From contig CAVUFC010000021.1 in assembly GCA_963740605.1 (NCBI GenBank), forward strand, positions 248,001 to 312,000: a stretch of 64,000 nt of DNA. Direction: 5' to 3'. The stretch is from DASSUW01 sp963740605. Its GTDB lineage: Bacteria; Actinomycetota; Thermoleophilia; Solirubrobacterales; Solirubrobacteraceae. Made by a program: the position numbers and the translations under genes. Numbering within the stretch: position 1 is the stretch's first letter; the number at the start of each line of letters is the position of its first letter. A model generated the notes under the pieces. The model worked only from the letters and a program-made list of their open reading frames with translations, searched no databases and was not told the DNA's origin. Of this stretch, positions 1 to 10,067 are shown piece by piece.

Positions 1-2
1 AG

Positions 3-542
<540 letters not shown>

Positions 543-594
543 CACCCGCGGGCTGATCACCCGCTGAGCAGAAGTCGACAGATACGACCTTAGG

Positions 595-622
595 GGGCGA
601 GCCCCGAGCATGGGGCTCGCCC
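595..622 (+). terminator. Hairpin after tuf, probable intrinsic terminator
   Basis: A perfect 11-bp stem, GGGCGAGCCCC pairing with GGGGCTCGCCC around a 6-nt loop, lies about 50 bases after the tuf stop. Only a short T-containing tail (CTTAG) follows, so the U-tract is weak, as is common in GC-rich actinobacteria. It probably separates the tuf transcript from the S10 operon. The rest of 543-695 shows no gene and no clear promoter. Confidence 0.7.
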
Positions 623-695
623 TTAGTGCGCGCCAAGGGCAACCGCCCGCGCGCAGAAACCCAGAGAACAAGAGACCACAAGCACCGGACAGAAA

Positions 696-1025
696 TTGGC
701 AGCCGTAGCCCAAAACAAGATCCGCATCCGCCTCAAGGCCTACGACTCGTCGGCCATCGAGACGGCGGCCAAGGAGATCGTGGAGACCGCCACGCGGACG
801 GGCGCGACCGTGTCCGGACCGGTGCCTCTCCCCACCGAGAAGAACGTGTACGCGGTCATCAAGTCCCCGTTCAAGGACAAGGACTCGCAGGAGCACTTCG
901 AGATCCGCACGCACAAGCGCCTGATCGACATCCACCAGCCCACGCCGAAGACCGTCGACTCGCTCCAGCGACTCGATCACCTTCCCGCCGGCGTGGACAT
1001 CGAGATCCGACTCGCCTTCGGCTAG
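696..1025 (+). CDS. rpsJ: 30S ribosomal protein S10 (uS10)
   Basis: A 109-residue protein matching uS10, a component of the 30S head that also acts in NusB/NusE antitermination. Family motifs are NKIRIRLKAYD near the N-terminus, VSGPVPLPTEK in the middle and RTHKRLIDIHQPT later. TTG at 696 is the only plausible start close to the conserved N-terminus, because no ATG or GTG lies nearby in frame, and no convincing Shine-Dalgarno sequence is visible. It is the first gene of the S10 operon; rplC follows after 2 bases. Confidence 0.95.
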   Translation: MAAVAQNKIRIRLKAYDSSAIETAAKEIVETATRTGATVSGPVPLPTEKNVYAVIKSPFKDKDSQEHFEIRTHKRLIDIHQPTPKTVDSLQRLDHLPAGVDIEIRLAFG

Positions 1026-1027
1026 AT

Positions 1028-1645
1028 ATGCCCGCAATCCTTGCCAAGAAGCTGGGGATGACCCAGCGGTTCACCGAACAAGGCCGCGTCGAGCGCGTCA
1101 CCGTGCTCGAGGCCGGCCCCTGCCCGGTGACCGGTATCCGCACCCACGAGATCGACGGCTACGAGGCCGTCCAGCTCGCGTTCGGAACCGTGCGCGAGAA
1201 GGCCCTTTCGAAGGCCGAGCTCGGGCACCTCAAGAAGGCCGGAGCACCGCCCTCCCGCCACGTCGTCGAGTTCCGTGACGAGGCCGGCGAGCTGACGGTG
1301 GGCGACACGGTCACCGTCGAGAACTTCGAGGTCGGCCAGATCGTCAAGGTCGCCGGCAAGGGCAAGGGCAAGGGGTTCGCCGGCACGATCAAGCGCCACA
1401 ACTTCGCCGCCGGTCCCAAGTCGCACGGCTCGCACAATGTGCGCGCCCCCGGCTCGATCGGCGCTTCGGCGACGCCGTCGCGCGTCTTCAAGGGCATCCG
1501 CGGTCCCGGCCAGATGGGCAACCGCCGCGTGACCCAGAAGGGCCTGACGATCGTCGAGCTGATCCCTGACCAGAACCTGATGCTCGTCCGCGGCTCCGTT
1601 CCGGGGCCCAAGGGCGGCACCGTGGAGGTGCGCACCGATGGCTGA
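1028..1645 (+). CDS. rplC: 50S ribosomal protein L3 (uL3)
   Basis: A 205-residue uL3, which helps nucleate 23S rRNA folding and reaches toward the peptidyl transferase centre. The start MPAILAKKLGMTQ and the central loop containing GPKSHGSHNVRAPGSIG and MGNRRVTQKGL are diagnostic. I chose the ATG at 1028, which gives the family-typical N-terminus, although the frame is open upstream to 626. Its end overlaps rplD by 8 bases, suggesting translational coupling. Confidence 0.97.
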   Translation: MPAILAKKLGMTQRFTEQGRVERVTVLEAGPCPVTGIRTHEIDGYEAVQLAFGTVREKALSKAELGHLKKAGAPPSRHVVEFRDEAGELTVGDTVTVENFEVGQIVKVAGKGKGKGFAGTIKRHNFAAGPKSHGSHNVRAPGSIGASATPSRVFKGIRGPGQMGNRRVTQKGLTIVELIPDQNLMLVRGSVPGPKGGTVEVRTDG

Positions 1646-2282
1646 CGCGCCGATCCTGGGCTCGACCAAGACGCTCAAGCTCGACGCCGACGTGTTCGGC
1701 GCGCCGTTCAACGGCCCGCTCGTGCACGAGGTCGTGATCGCCGAGCTGGCCGCGCGCCGGCGCGGCACGCACGCGACGCGCAACCGCGCGCTTGTGAGCG
1801 GTGGTACGTCGAAGCCGTGGCGCCAGAAGGGCACCGGCCGCGCCCGCCAGGGCACGATCCGCGCACCGCAGTTCGCGGGCGGCGGCGTCGTGTTCGGCCC
1901 GCAGCCGCGCCACTACATCGTCAAGGTCAACCGCAAGGCCCGCCGCGCCGCGCTGCGCAGCGCGCTGTCGATCCACGCCGAGCGCGGCTCGATCTTCGGG
2001 CTCGACGCTGCCGGGTTCGACGCGCCGTCGACCAAGCAGGCCTCCGACCTGATCGCCGACCGCCGCAGCGGCTCGGTGCTGATCGTGCTGTCCGGGCCGG
2101 ACGAAGTCACCGCGTTCAAGTCCTTCCGCAACCTCGCCGGCGTGAACGTGCTGGCCGCCGCGGACTGCGGCGTGGCGGACATCATCGGCGCCGCCAGCAT
2201 CGTCTTCAGCTCCGACGCGCTCGACTCCGTGACGGCGCGCGCCACGAAGATCGGTGGGAAGGCCGAGGAGGTGGCTGCCTGA
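1638..2282 (+). CDS. rplD: 50S ribosomal protein L4 (uL4)
   Basis: A 214-residue uL4, which lines part of the peptide exit tunnel. The tunnel-loop motif SGGTSKPWRQKGTGRARQG at about residues 54-72 is the family hallmark. In E. coli the orthologue also represses the S10 operon; nothing here shows whether that holds in this organism. It overlaps rplC by 8 bases and shares a TGATG junction with rplW. Confidence 0.97.
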   Translation: MADAPILGSTKTLKLDADVFGAPFNGPLVHEVVIAELAARRRGTHATRNRALVSGGTSKPWRQKGTGRARQGTIRAPQFAGGGVVFGPQPRHYIVKVNRKARRAALRSALSIHAERGSIFGLDAAGFDAPSTKQASDLIADRRSGSVLIVLSGPDEVTAFKSFRNLAGVNVLAAADCGVADIIGAASIVFSSDALDSVTARATKIGGKAEEVAA

Positions 2283-2578
2283 TGGACGCCGGCCAGGTGA
2301 TCATCAAGCCGATCGTCTCCGAGAAGTCGTACGCGCTGGCGACGATCGGCAAGTACACGTTCCGCGTCCACCCGGACGCGCACAAGACGCAGATCAAGCA
2401 GGCGATCGAGGAGCTGTTCAACGTCTTCGTCGTCGAGGTCCGCACCTCGTCGGTGCCGTCCAAGCCCAAGCGCCGCGGCTACACGTCCGGCCGCACGCGC
2501 GAGTGGAAGAAGGCCATCGTGCAGGTGCGCGAAGGCGAGACGATCCCGATCTTCCAGGGCCTGGAGGCTGAGCTGTAA
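2282..2578 (+). CDS. rplW: 50S ribosomal protein L23 (uL23)
   Basis: A 98-residue uL23, which sits at the tunnel exit and docks trigger factor and the SRP machinery in characterised bacteria. It has the family features IIKPIVSEKSY near residue 7 and a basic loop KPKRRGYTSGRTREWKKAIV. The ATG at 2282 shares one base with the rplD stop (TGATG), and the TAA stop shares one base with the rplB start, so it is tightly coupled on both sides. Confidence 0.96.
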   Translation: MDAGQVIIKPIVSEKSYALATIGKYTFRVHPDAHKTQIKQAIEELFNVFVVEVRTSSVPSKPKRRGYTSGRTREWKKAIVQVREGETIPIFQGLEAEL

Positions 2579-3426
2579 TGCCGATTCGCAAGCCCAAGCC
2601 CACCTCGCCGGGTCGCCGCTTCGTCACGTATCCCGACTTCGCGGAGATCACCAAGAGCGAGCCCGAGAAGACGCTCGTCGAGGGCCTCAAGAAGTCCGGC
2701 GGCCGCAACGCCAACGGCCGCAAGACGGCACGGCACCGCGGCGGCGGGGCCAAGCGCCTGTACCGCAAGATCGACTTCAAGCGCAACCGCAAGGACGGCG
2801 TACCGGCGAAGGTCGCCGCGATCGAGTACGACCCGAACCGGTCGTCGTACATCGCGCTGCTGCACTACGCCGACGGCGAGAAGAGCTACATCCTCGCCCC
2901 GAACCGCCTGCGCGTCGGCATGACCGTGCAGTCGGGCGCCGGCTCGGACATCACGGTCGGCAACGCGATGCCGTTGTCGCTGATGCCGGTCGGCACGCTG
3001 GTCCACAACGTCGAGCTCCAGCCGGGGCGCGGCGGCCAGCTCGGCCGTTCCGCGGGCGCCGGTATCCAGCTGATGGCGAAGGAGAGCGGCATGGCGACGC
3101 TGCGCCTGCCCTCCGGCGAGATGCGCATGGTTCGCGTCGAGTGCCGCGCGACGGTCGGCGTGGTCGGCAACGCCGACCACCAGAACGTCACCGTGGGCAA
3201 GGCCGGTCGCAAGCGTCACATGGGCGTGCGCCCGCAGACGCGCGGTACCGCCATGAATCCGGTGGACCACCCGCACGGCGGCGGCGAGGGCGCCACGCCG
3301 CTCGGCAACCACCCGCAGACGCCCTGGGGCGTGCCGACGATCGGCTACCGCACCCGCAAGAAGGGCAAGCAGTCCGATCGTTACATCGTCCGTGGCCGCC
3401 GCCGCGGTAAGAAGGGCAGCCGCTGA
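2578..3426 (+). CDS. rplB: 50S ribosomal protein L2 (uL2)
   Basis: A 282-residue uL2, needed for subunit joining and peptidyl transferase activity. Diagnostic stretches are GGRNANGRKTARHRGGG near residue 41, GRGGQLGRSAGAG in the middle and MNPVDHPHGGGEG near residue 225, which includes the conserved histidine region. Length is normal (about 275). The ATG overlaps the rplW stop by one base. Confidence 0.98.
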   Translation: MPIRKPKPTSPGRRFVTYPDFAEITKSEPEKTLVEGLKKSGGRNANGRKTARHRGGGAKRLYRKIDFKRNRKDGVPAKVAAIEYDPNRSSYIALLHYADGEKSYILAPNRLRVGMTVQSGAGSDITVGNAMPLSLMPVGTLVHNVELQPGRGGQLGRSAGAGIQLMAKESGMATLRLPSGEMRMVRVECRATVGVVGNADHQNVTVGKAGRKRHMGVRPQTRGTAMNPVDHPHGGGEGATPLGNHPQTPWGVPTIGYRTRKKGKQSDRYIVRGRRRGKKGSR

Positions 3427-3698
3427 TGAGTCGTTCGTCGAAGAAGGGGCCGTGGGTCGAGGAGCGCCTGATTGAGCGCATCGAATCCATGAACTCAGCC
3501 AACACGAAGTCGATGATCCGTACCTGGTCGCGCGCGTCGACGATCTTCCCCGAGATGGTCGGCCACACCATCGCCGTGCACGACGGGCGCAAGCACGTGC
3601 CCGTGTTCGTGTCCGAGTCGATGGTCGGTCACAAGCTCGGCGAGTTCGCCCCGACGCGCACCTACCGCGGCCATGACTCCAAGGGCAAGGTTCGATGA
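3426..3698 (+). CDS. rpsS: 30S ribosomal protein S19 (uS19)
   Basis: A 90-residue uS19 of the 30S head, forming the S13-S19 pair near the A site. Motifs are RSSKKGPWVEERL at the N-terminus, IRTWSRASTIFPEMVGHTI in the middle and GHKLGEFAPTRTYRGH near the C-terminus. It starts one base within the rplB stop and ends in an ATGA overlap with rplV. Confidence 0.97.
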   Translation: MSRSSKKGPWVEERLIERIESMNSANTKSMIRTWSRASTIFPEMVGHTIAVHDGRKHVPVFVSESMVGHKLGEFAPTRTYRGHDSKGKVR

Positions 3699-4426
3699 GT
3701 CCTGACACTCCTCAGGATCCGCAGCAGGGCAAGCCCGACGACGCCAAGGTCGAGGAGGAGGCCAAGGACTCGAAGGTCGAGGCCGCGGCCAAGTCCGCCG
3801 AGCAGCCCGAGCCGAAGCCGAAGCGCCCCCGCGCGAAGAAGGCCGAGCCGCAGGCCGAGGGCCAGGCCGCCGAGGAGACCGGCGTCGACAAGGAGGCCGC
3901 CGAGGCCACTGAGGAGAAGCCGGCTCCGAAGCGCCGCCGGGTCGCCGCCGAGGACAAGAACCCCGAGGGGACCAAGCCCGAGGGCACCAAGGAGAAAGCC
4001 GCTGCCGCAGCGACCGACAAGGAGACCCAGGAGGCCGCCGCCGCGCAGCCGCGCAAGCGCGACCGCCGGCGCCGCCCCGAGCCGGGTGTCCTCGTCCGCG
4101 CGCAGGCCAAGTACGTCCGCACGTCCGCCCGCAAGGCGCGGCTGGTGTGCGATCACATCCGCGGCAAGGACGTCGTCGAGGCGCGCGCGATTCTCGCGTT
4201 CACGCCCCGCGCGGCGGCGAAGCCGTGGCTCAAGCTGCTGGAGTCGGCGGTTGCGAACGCCGAGCACAACCACGAACTGGTGGGGGACGACCTGGTCATC
4301 GCGGCCGTCCACGCCGACGAGGGCCCGACGCTCAAGCGGTACCGCCCGCGCGCGATGGGGCGCGCGACGCGGATCCGCAAGCGCACCTCGCACCTGACCA
4401 TCACTCTCACCCCGAAGGAGTCCTGA
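3695..4426 (+). CDS. rplV: 50S ribosomal protein L22 (uL22) with long charged N-terminal extension
   Basis: A 243-residue protein, twice the usual ~110. The uL22 core is residues ~131-243 (VRAQAKYVRTSARKARLV, then the tunnel hairpin containing KRYRPRAMGRATRIRKRTSH). Residues 1-130 are low-complexity Lys/Glu/Ala/Pro sequence predicted by composition to be disordered. The start is well supported: the ATG overlaps the rpsS stop as ATGA, and no in-frame ATG occurs between it and the core. The core domain sits on the outer surface of the 50S near the tunnel exit, so the extension could project into solvent; its role is unknown. Confidence 0.95.
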   Translation: MSPDTPQDPQQGKPDDAKVEEEAKDSKVEAAAKSAEQPEPKPKRPRAKKAEPQAEGQAAEETGVDKEAAEATEEKPAPKRRRVAAEDKNPEGTKPEGTKEKAAAAATDKETQEAAAAQPRKRDRRRRPEPGVLVRAQAKYVRTSARKARLVCDHIRGKDVVEARAILAFTPRAAAKPWLKLLESAVANAEHNHELVGDDLVIAAVHADEGPTLKRYRPRAMGRATRIRKRTSHLTITLTPKES

Positions 4427-4431
4427 ACCGC

Positions 4432-5324
<893 letters not shown>

Positions 5325-5325
<1 letters not shown>

Positions 5326-5738
5326 TGCTGTCCCCGAAGCGAGTCAAGTTCCGCAAGCAGCACCGCGGTCGGCGCGCGGGTCTGTCACGCGGTCAGCAGC
5401 GGGTCGAGTTCGGCGAGTACGGGCTCAAGTCGCTCGAGGCCGGGTGGCTCACCAACCGCCAGATCGAGGCCGCTCGTATCGCCATGACGCGCAAGATCAA
5501 GCGTGGCGGCAAGGTCTGGATCAACGTGTTCCCGGACAAGCCGTACACGAAGAAGCCGGCCGAGACCCGCATGGGCTCCGGCAAGGGCAACCCCGAGGGC
5601 TGGGTGGCCGTCGTCAAGCCCGGGCGCGTCATGTTCGAGCTGTCCGGCGTGCCGGAGCCGCTCGCGCGCGAGGCGATGCGCCTGGCCGGCCACAAGCTGC
5701 CCGTGAAGACCAAGTTCGTGATGCGGGAGGACGCGTAA
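5325..5738 (+). CDS. rplP: 50S ribosomal protein L16 (uL16)
   Basis: A 137-residue uL16, a late-assembling 50S protein near the A-site tRNA elbow. The start MLSPKRVKFRKQHRGR and the loop KPAETRMGSGKGNPEGWVAVV are diagnostic, and length is typical. The ATG shares one base with the rpsC stop. Confidence 0.97.
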
Positions 5739-5960
5739 ATGCGCGCGGCCGACCTGCGAGACATGCCGGATGCCGGTCTGCTCGACCACATCGTCACGGC
5801 GAAGCGAGACCTGTTCGGCCTGCGCATGCAGGCCGCGACGGGCGAGCTGGATAACACCGCGCGCCTGCGGCACGCCAAGCGCGAGCTCGCGCGGGCGCTG
5901 ACCATCGCACGCCAGCGCGGCGTCGACCCCAATGTGAAGGCTGAGGCCGACAATGGCTGA
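5739..5960 (+). CDS. rpmC: 50S ribosomal protein L29 (uL29)
   Basis: A 73-residue two-helix uL29, located beside L23 at the tunnel exit. The motif LFGLRMQAATGELDNTARLR at residues ~26-45 is the conserved family core. It begins immediately after the rplP stop and overlaps the start of rpsQ by 8 bases. Confidence 0.95.
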   Translation: MRAADLRDMPDAGLLDHIVTAKRDLFGLRMQAATGELDNTARLRHAKRELARALTIARQRGVDPNVKAEADNG

Positions 5961-6687
5961 GAACGAGACTCCAGAGAACGCCGACGTCGCTGGCGCGACC
6001 GCGGACGACGAGACCAACGCCCCCGACGCGACGTCGGTCGAGGCCGCCGACGCCTCTGGCGCGGCCGCTGACGGCGGCGCCGACGCTGGTGACGCGGCGT
6101 CGGTCGAGGCCGCTGGCGCGGCTGCCGACGAGGGCGCCGACGCTGGTGACGCGGCCTCCGCCGAGGAGGCTCCGACCGACGAAGCCCCGAAGGCGAAGGC
6201 TGGCGCCAAGGCCGGTCCGACGCGTCGCGAGAAGCTCGAGGCCAAGCGCGCCGACCGACAGTCCGAGGCCGGCAAGCGCGGGCCGCGCACGCCCGAGGAG
6301 CGCGACGCCGCGCGCCGCGAGCGCCGCGCCGCCCTCGCCAAGCAGCGCCGCGCCTATCGCGCCCGCCTGAAGACCAAGTCGGCCGAGGCGCGCGAGGCCG
6401 CGCCGGCGCGCGAGGAGCACCACGCCCCCGAGCACGGGCCGGGCCGTCCCAAGACGCGCCAGGGCATCGTCGTCTCAGAGAAGGGCGAGAAGACGATCAC
6501 GGTCAAGATCGACGTGGTCAAGCGCCACCGGCGCTACCACAAGATCCTCCGGTCGACGGTCAAGCTGTACGCCCACGACGAGCGCAACGACGCCCACGAG
6601 GGCGACACCGTGCGCGTCGTCGAGTGCCGCCCGATGTCCCGCAGCAAGCGCTGGCGTCTGGACGAAGTGCTGGAGCGTGCGAAGTGA
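5953..6687 (+). CDS. rpsQ: 30S ribosomal protein S17 (uS17) with ~165-residue N-terminal extension
   Basis: A 244-residue protein in which only the last ~80 residues (from KTRQGIVVSEKGEKTITVKI, with VKRHRRYHKI and VRVVECRPMSRSKRW) are uS17, which binds 16S rRNA in the 30S body. Residues 1-85 are Ala/Asp/Glu-rich with two imperfect copies of a GADAGDAAS unit. Residues ~85-165 switch to a strongly basic, probably helical Arg/Lys/Ala/Glu stretch. No in-frame ATG occurs between the first codon and the core, and the start overlaps rpmC, so the extension is probably translated. Known uS17 proteins are ~80-110 residues. The function of the extension is unknown. Confidence 0.94.
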   Translation: MAENETPENADVAGATADDETNAPDATSVEAADASGAAADGGADAGDAASVEAAGAAADEGADAGDAASAEEAPTDEAPKAKAGAKAGPTRREKLEAKRADRQSEAGKRGPRTPEERDAARRERRAALAKQRRAYRARLKTKSAEAREAAPAREEHHAPEHGPGRPKTRQGIVVSEKGEKTITVKIDVVKRHRRYHKILRSTVKLYAHDERNDAHEGDTVRVVECRPMSRSKRWRLDEVLERAK

Positions 6688-7052
6688 TCCAGAACGAGAC
6701 GCGCCTCAAGGTCGCCGACAACACCGGCGCCCGCGAGATCCTCTGCATCCGCGTCCAGGGCGGCTCGCGCCGCCGCTACGCGGGCGTCGGGGACGTCATC
6801 ACGGCCACGGTCAAGCAGGCCAACCCGCAGGGTTCGGTCAAGAAGGGCGAGGTCGTCAAGGCGGTCGTCGTGCGCACGAAGAAGGAGTTCGGGCGTGACG
6901 ACGGCACCTACATCGCCTTCGACGAGAACGCGGCCGTGATCATCGACGCGCAGAACAATCCGCGCGGCACGCGCATCTTCGGGCCGGTGGCCCGCGAGCT
7001 GCGCGACGGCGGGTTCATGAAGATCGTCTCGCTTGCGCCGGAGGTCCTGTGA
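6684..7052 (+). CDS. rplN: 50S ribosomal protein L14 (uL14)
   Basis: A 122-residue uL14, which forms an intersubunit bridge. It reads VIQNETRLKVADNTGARE from a GTG at 6684 that overlaps the rpsQ stop as GTGA. The frame is open further upstream, but only this start gives the family length and N-terminus. Later motifs are VVVRTKKEFGRDDG and NPRGTRIFGPVARELR. Confidence 0.96.
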   Translation: MIQNETRLKVADNTGAREILCIRVQGGSRRRYAGVGDVITATVKQANPQGSVKKGEVVKAVVVRTKKEFGRDDGTYIAFDENAAVIIDAQNNPRGTRIFGPVARELRDGGFMKIVSLAPEVL

Positions 7053-7369
7053 TGAAGATTCGCAGTGAGGACCAGGTGATCGTCATCGCCGGCAAGGACA
7101 AGGGCAAGACCGGCAAGGTCCTGCGCACGGACCCGAAGAAGGACCGGGTCTACGTCGAGGGCCTGAACATGGTCAAGCGCCACCAGCGCCCGAATCCCGC
7201 GCGCCCCAACGCGCAGGTCGGCGTGATCGAGAAGGAGGGTCCGATCCACATCTCCAACGTGGCGGTCGTCGACCCCAAGGAAAAGAAGCCGACGCGCATC
7301 GGCATCCGCCGCGGCGAAGACGGCGGGCGCATGCGCGTCACGAAGCGCTCCGGAGCGGAGCTGGACTGA
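7052..7369 (+). CDS. rplX: 50S ribosomal protein L24 (uL24)
   Basis: A 105-residue uL24 with the KOW motif VIVIAGKDKGKTGKVL near the N-terminus; it initiates 50S assembly. The ATG at 7052 shares one base with the rplN stop. A GTG at 7049 (GTGA overlap) would add one residue and cannot be excluded. Confidence 0.96.
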   Translation: MKIRSEDQVIVIAGKDKGKTGKVLRTDPKKDRVYVEGLNMVKRHQRPNPARPNAQVGVIEKEGPIHISNVAVVDPKEKKPTRIGIRRGEDGGRMRVTKRSGAELD

Positions 7370-7370
7370 C

Positions 7371-7961
7371 ATGGCACGACTCAAGGACCAGTACAACGAG
7401 CAGATCCGCGCGGCGCTCGTGAGCAAGTTCGGCTACAGCACGCCGATGCAGGCTCCGAAGCTGCAGAAGGTCACGCTCAACATGGGCGTCGGCGAGGCCA
7501 AGCAGGACTCGAAGATGCTCGAGGCCGCGCAGGAGCAGCTCGCGACGATTGCCGGCCGCAAGCCGAACATCCGCCGCGCCCGCAAGTCTGTCGCCGCGTT
7601 CAAGCTGCGCGAGGGCATGCCCGTGGGCCTGTCAGTCACGCTGCGCGGCGAGATCGCGTACGAGTTTCTCGACCGCCTGACCGCGATCGCGCTGCCCCGC
7701 CTGCGCGACTTCCGCGGTCTCAACCCGCGCTCGTTCGACGGTCGCGGCAACTACTCGATGGGGATCCGCGAGCAGGTCATCTTCCCGGAGATCGACTACG
7801 ACAGCGTCGACCAGGTGCGCGGGCTCGACATCACCATCACGACATCCGCCCAAACCGACGCCGAGGCGTTCGCGCTGCTCGACGGCCTCGGGCTGCCCTT
7901 CGCTCGCGACGGGCGCCCGGCCGGCTTCGAGAGCCTTGCTGCCGAGCCGGTAGCGGCCTAG
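7371..7961 (+). CDS. rplE: 50S ribosomal protein L5 (uL5)
   Basis: A 196-residue uL5, which binds 5S rRNA in the central protuberance. Motifs are KVTLNMGVGEA near residue 35, FKLREGMPVGLSVTLRG near residue 78 and GRGNYSMGIREQVIFPEI near residue 125. It starts 1 base after the rplX stop. Confidence 0.97.
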   Translation: MARLKDQYNEQIRAALVSKFGYSTPMQAPKLQKVTLNMGVGEAKQDSKMLEAAQEQLATIAGRKPNIRRARKSVAAFKLREGMPVGLSVTLRGEIAYEFLDRLTAIALPRLRDFRGLNPRSFDGRGNYSMGIREQVIFPEIDYDSVDQVRGLDITITTSAQTDAEAFALLDGLGLPFARDGRPAGFESLAAEPVAA

Positions 7962-7969
7962 AGGAGAAC

Positions 7970-8155
7970 ATGGCAAAGAAGTCCAAGATCGTGCGCATGT
8001 CGCGCCCGCCGAAGTACAAGACGCGGGCCTACTCGCGCTGCCGCCGTTGCGGCCGGCCGCGAGCGGTGTACCGCAAGTTCGGCCTGTGCCGCATCTGCCT
8101 CCGCGAGCTCGCCCACCAGGGCTACATCCCCGGCATGACGAAGTCGAGCTGGTAG
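7970..8155 (+). CDS. rpsZ: 30S ribosomal protein S14, zinc-binding type (uS14, type Z)
   Basis: A 61-residue short form of S14 with an intact zinc ribbon: Cys24-x2-Cys27 and Cys40-x2-Cys43. This is the zinc-dependent paralogue type; a zinc-free long form, if present, lies outside the window. The Shine-Dalgarno sequence GAGGAG lies a few bases upstream of the ATG. Confidence 0.96.
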   Translation: MAKKSKIVRMSRPPKYKTRAYSRCRRCGRPRAVYRKFGLCRICLRELAHQGYIPGMTKSSW

Positions 8156-8157
8156 CC

Positions 8158-8565
8158 ATGTCGATGACCGATCCAGTCGCCGATTTCCTGACCCGTATCC
8201 GCAACGGGATCATGGCCGCCCACGAGGAGGTCGAGATCCCCGCCAGCCGTCTCAAGCGCGAGATGGCGCGGATCCTGGTCGAGCAGGGATACATCGTCGG
8301 CTTCGACGAGGCACCCGGCGTTCCGGGCTCCGCATCCGACAAGCTGCTGATCCGGCTGAAGTACACTGACGACCGCACGTCCGTCATCTCCGGCCTGCGC
8401 CGGGTGTCCCGGCCCGGACAGCGGACGTACGTCGACGCCAAGCACATCCCGAAGGTCCTGGGGGGCATGGGTACCGCCATCGTGTCCACATCCCAGGGCG
8501 TGATGACCGGCCACGACGCGCGTCGCGCGGGCGTGGGCGGCGAGGTCGTCGCCGAGGTCTGGTAG
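8158..8565 (+). CDS. rpsH: 30S ribosomal protein S8 (uS8)
   Basis: A 135-residue uS8, a primary 16S rRNA binder. It starts MSMTDPVADFLTRIRNG, and the C-terminal half carries VSRPGQRTYVDAKHIPKV and GMGTAIVSTSQGVMT. The ATG at 8158, 2 bases after rpsZ, gives the canonical N-terminus although the frame is open upstream. Confidence 0.97.
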   Translation: MSMTDPVADFLTRIRNGIMAAHEEVEIPASRLKREMARILVEQGYIVGFDEAPGVPGSASDKLLIRLKYTDDRTSVISGLRRVSRPGQRTYVDAKHIPKVLGGMGTAIVSTSQGVMTGHDARRAGVGGEVVAEVW

Positions 8566-8569
8566 CCAC

Positions 8570-9103
8570 ATGAGCCGTATCGGAAAGAAGCCCATCCCCA
8601 TCCCCACCGGCGTGACCATCACGGTCGAGCCCGAGGTCGTGCGCGTCGCCGGCCCGCGCGGGGATCTGTTCGAGCGCAAGAACCGCGTGATCGAGGTCAA
8701 GCAGGAGGGCGACACGCTGCTCGTCACCCGCCCGACCGACCGCGCGGAGCATCGCGCCCTGCACGGGCTGACCCGCTCGCTCGTGGCGAACATGGTCGAG
8801 GGCGTGACCACCGGCTTCACGAAGACGCTCGAGATCCAGGGCGTCGGCTACCGCGCCCAGCTCAAGGGCCGCGACCTCGAGCTCGCGCTCGGCTACTCAC
8901 ACCCGGTGCCGATCAAGGCGCCGGAGGGCATCGAGTTCGAGGTGCCGCAGCCGACGCGCGTGATCGTCAAGGGCAACAACAAGCAGCAGGTCGGCGAGAT
9001 CGCCGCCATCATCCGTAAGCAGCGGCCGCCGGAGCCCTATAAGGGCAAGGGCATCCGCTACCAGGGCGAGTACGTCGCCCGGAAGGTCGGTAAGCGCGCA
9101 TGA
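8570..9103 (+). CDS. rplF: 50S ribosomal protein L6 (uL6)
   Basis: A 177-residue uL6 near the sarcin-ricin loop. It starts MSRIGKKPIPIP and has the C-terminal signature RKQRPPEPYKGKGIRYQGE. It ends in an ATGA overlap with rplR. Confidence 0.97.
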   Translation: MSRIGKKPIPIPTGVTITVEPEVVRVAGPRGDLFERKNRVIEVKQEGDTLLVTRPTDRAEHRALHGLTRSLVANMVEGVTTGFTKTLEIQGVGYRAQLKGRDLELALGYSHPVPIKAPEGIEFEVPQPTRVIVKGNNKQQVGEIAAIIRKQRPPEPYKGKGIRYQGEYVARKVGKRA

Positions 9104-9453
9104 CCGTTCTCACCGCTCCCGCTCGTCGGCTCAAGCGCCGCCGTCGCGTGCGCGCGCGTGTGCGCGGGTCCGCCGCGCGTCCGCGCCTGTCGGTGTTCCG
9201 CTCCAACCGCGGGATCTTCGCCCAGCTCATCGACGACGACGCCGGCGTCACGCTGGCCGCCGTCAACTGGACGGAGGCCGACCTGCGCAAGCTCAAGCCG
9301 CTCGAGCAGTCCAAGCGTGCCGGCGAGCTGCTCGCGGAGCGTGCCAAGGCCGCCGGCGTCGAGACCGTTGTGTTCGACCGCGGCGGCTACCAGTACCACG
9401 GCCGAGTAAAGGCCCTGGCTGAAGGCGCCCGTGAGGGCGGACTGAACTTCTAG
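9100..9453 (+). CDS. rplR: 50S ribosomal protein L18 (uL18)
   Basis: A 117-residue uL18, the 5S rRNA-binding partner of L5. It has the family pattern RLSVFRSNRGIFAQLIDDD, with VVFDRGGYQYHGRVKALAEG close to the C-terminus. The ATG at 9100 overlaps the rplF stop. Confidence 0.96.
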   Translation: MTVLTAPARRLKRRRRVRARVRGSAARPRLSVFRSNRGIFAQLIDDDAGVTLAAVNWTEADLRKLKPLEQSKRAGELLAERAKAAGVETVVFDRGGYQYHGRVKALAEGAREGGLNF

Positions 9454-9467
9454 ACTCGAAGGAACGC

Positions 9468-10063
<596 letters not shown>

Positions 10064-10067
<4 letters not shown>

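Noticed and set aside
1022..1855. Long reverse-strand open frame opposite rplC/rplD
   Set aside because: Shadow of the ribosomal genes caused by high GC; Arg/Ala/His-rich composition with no motif, opposite two certain genes.
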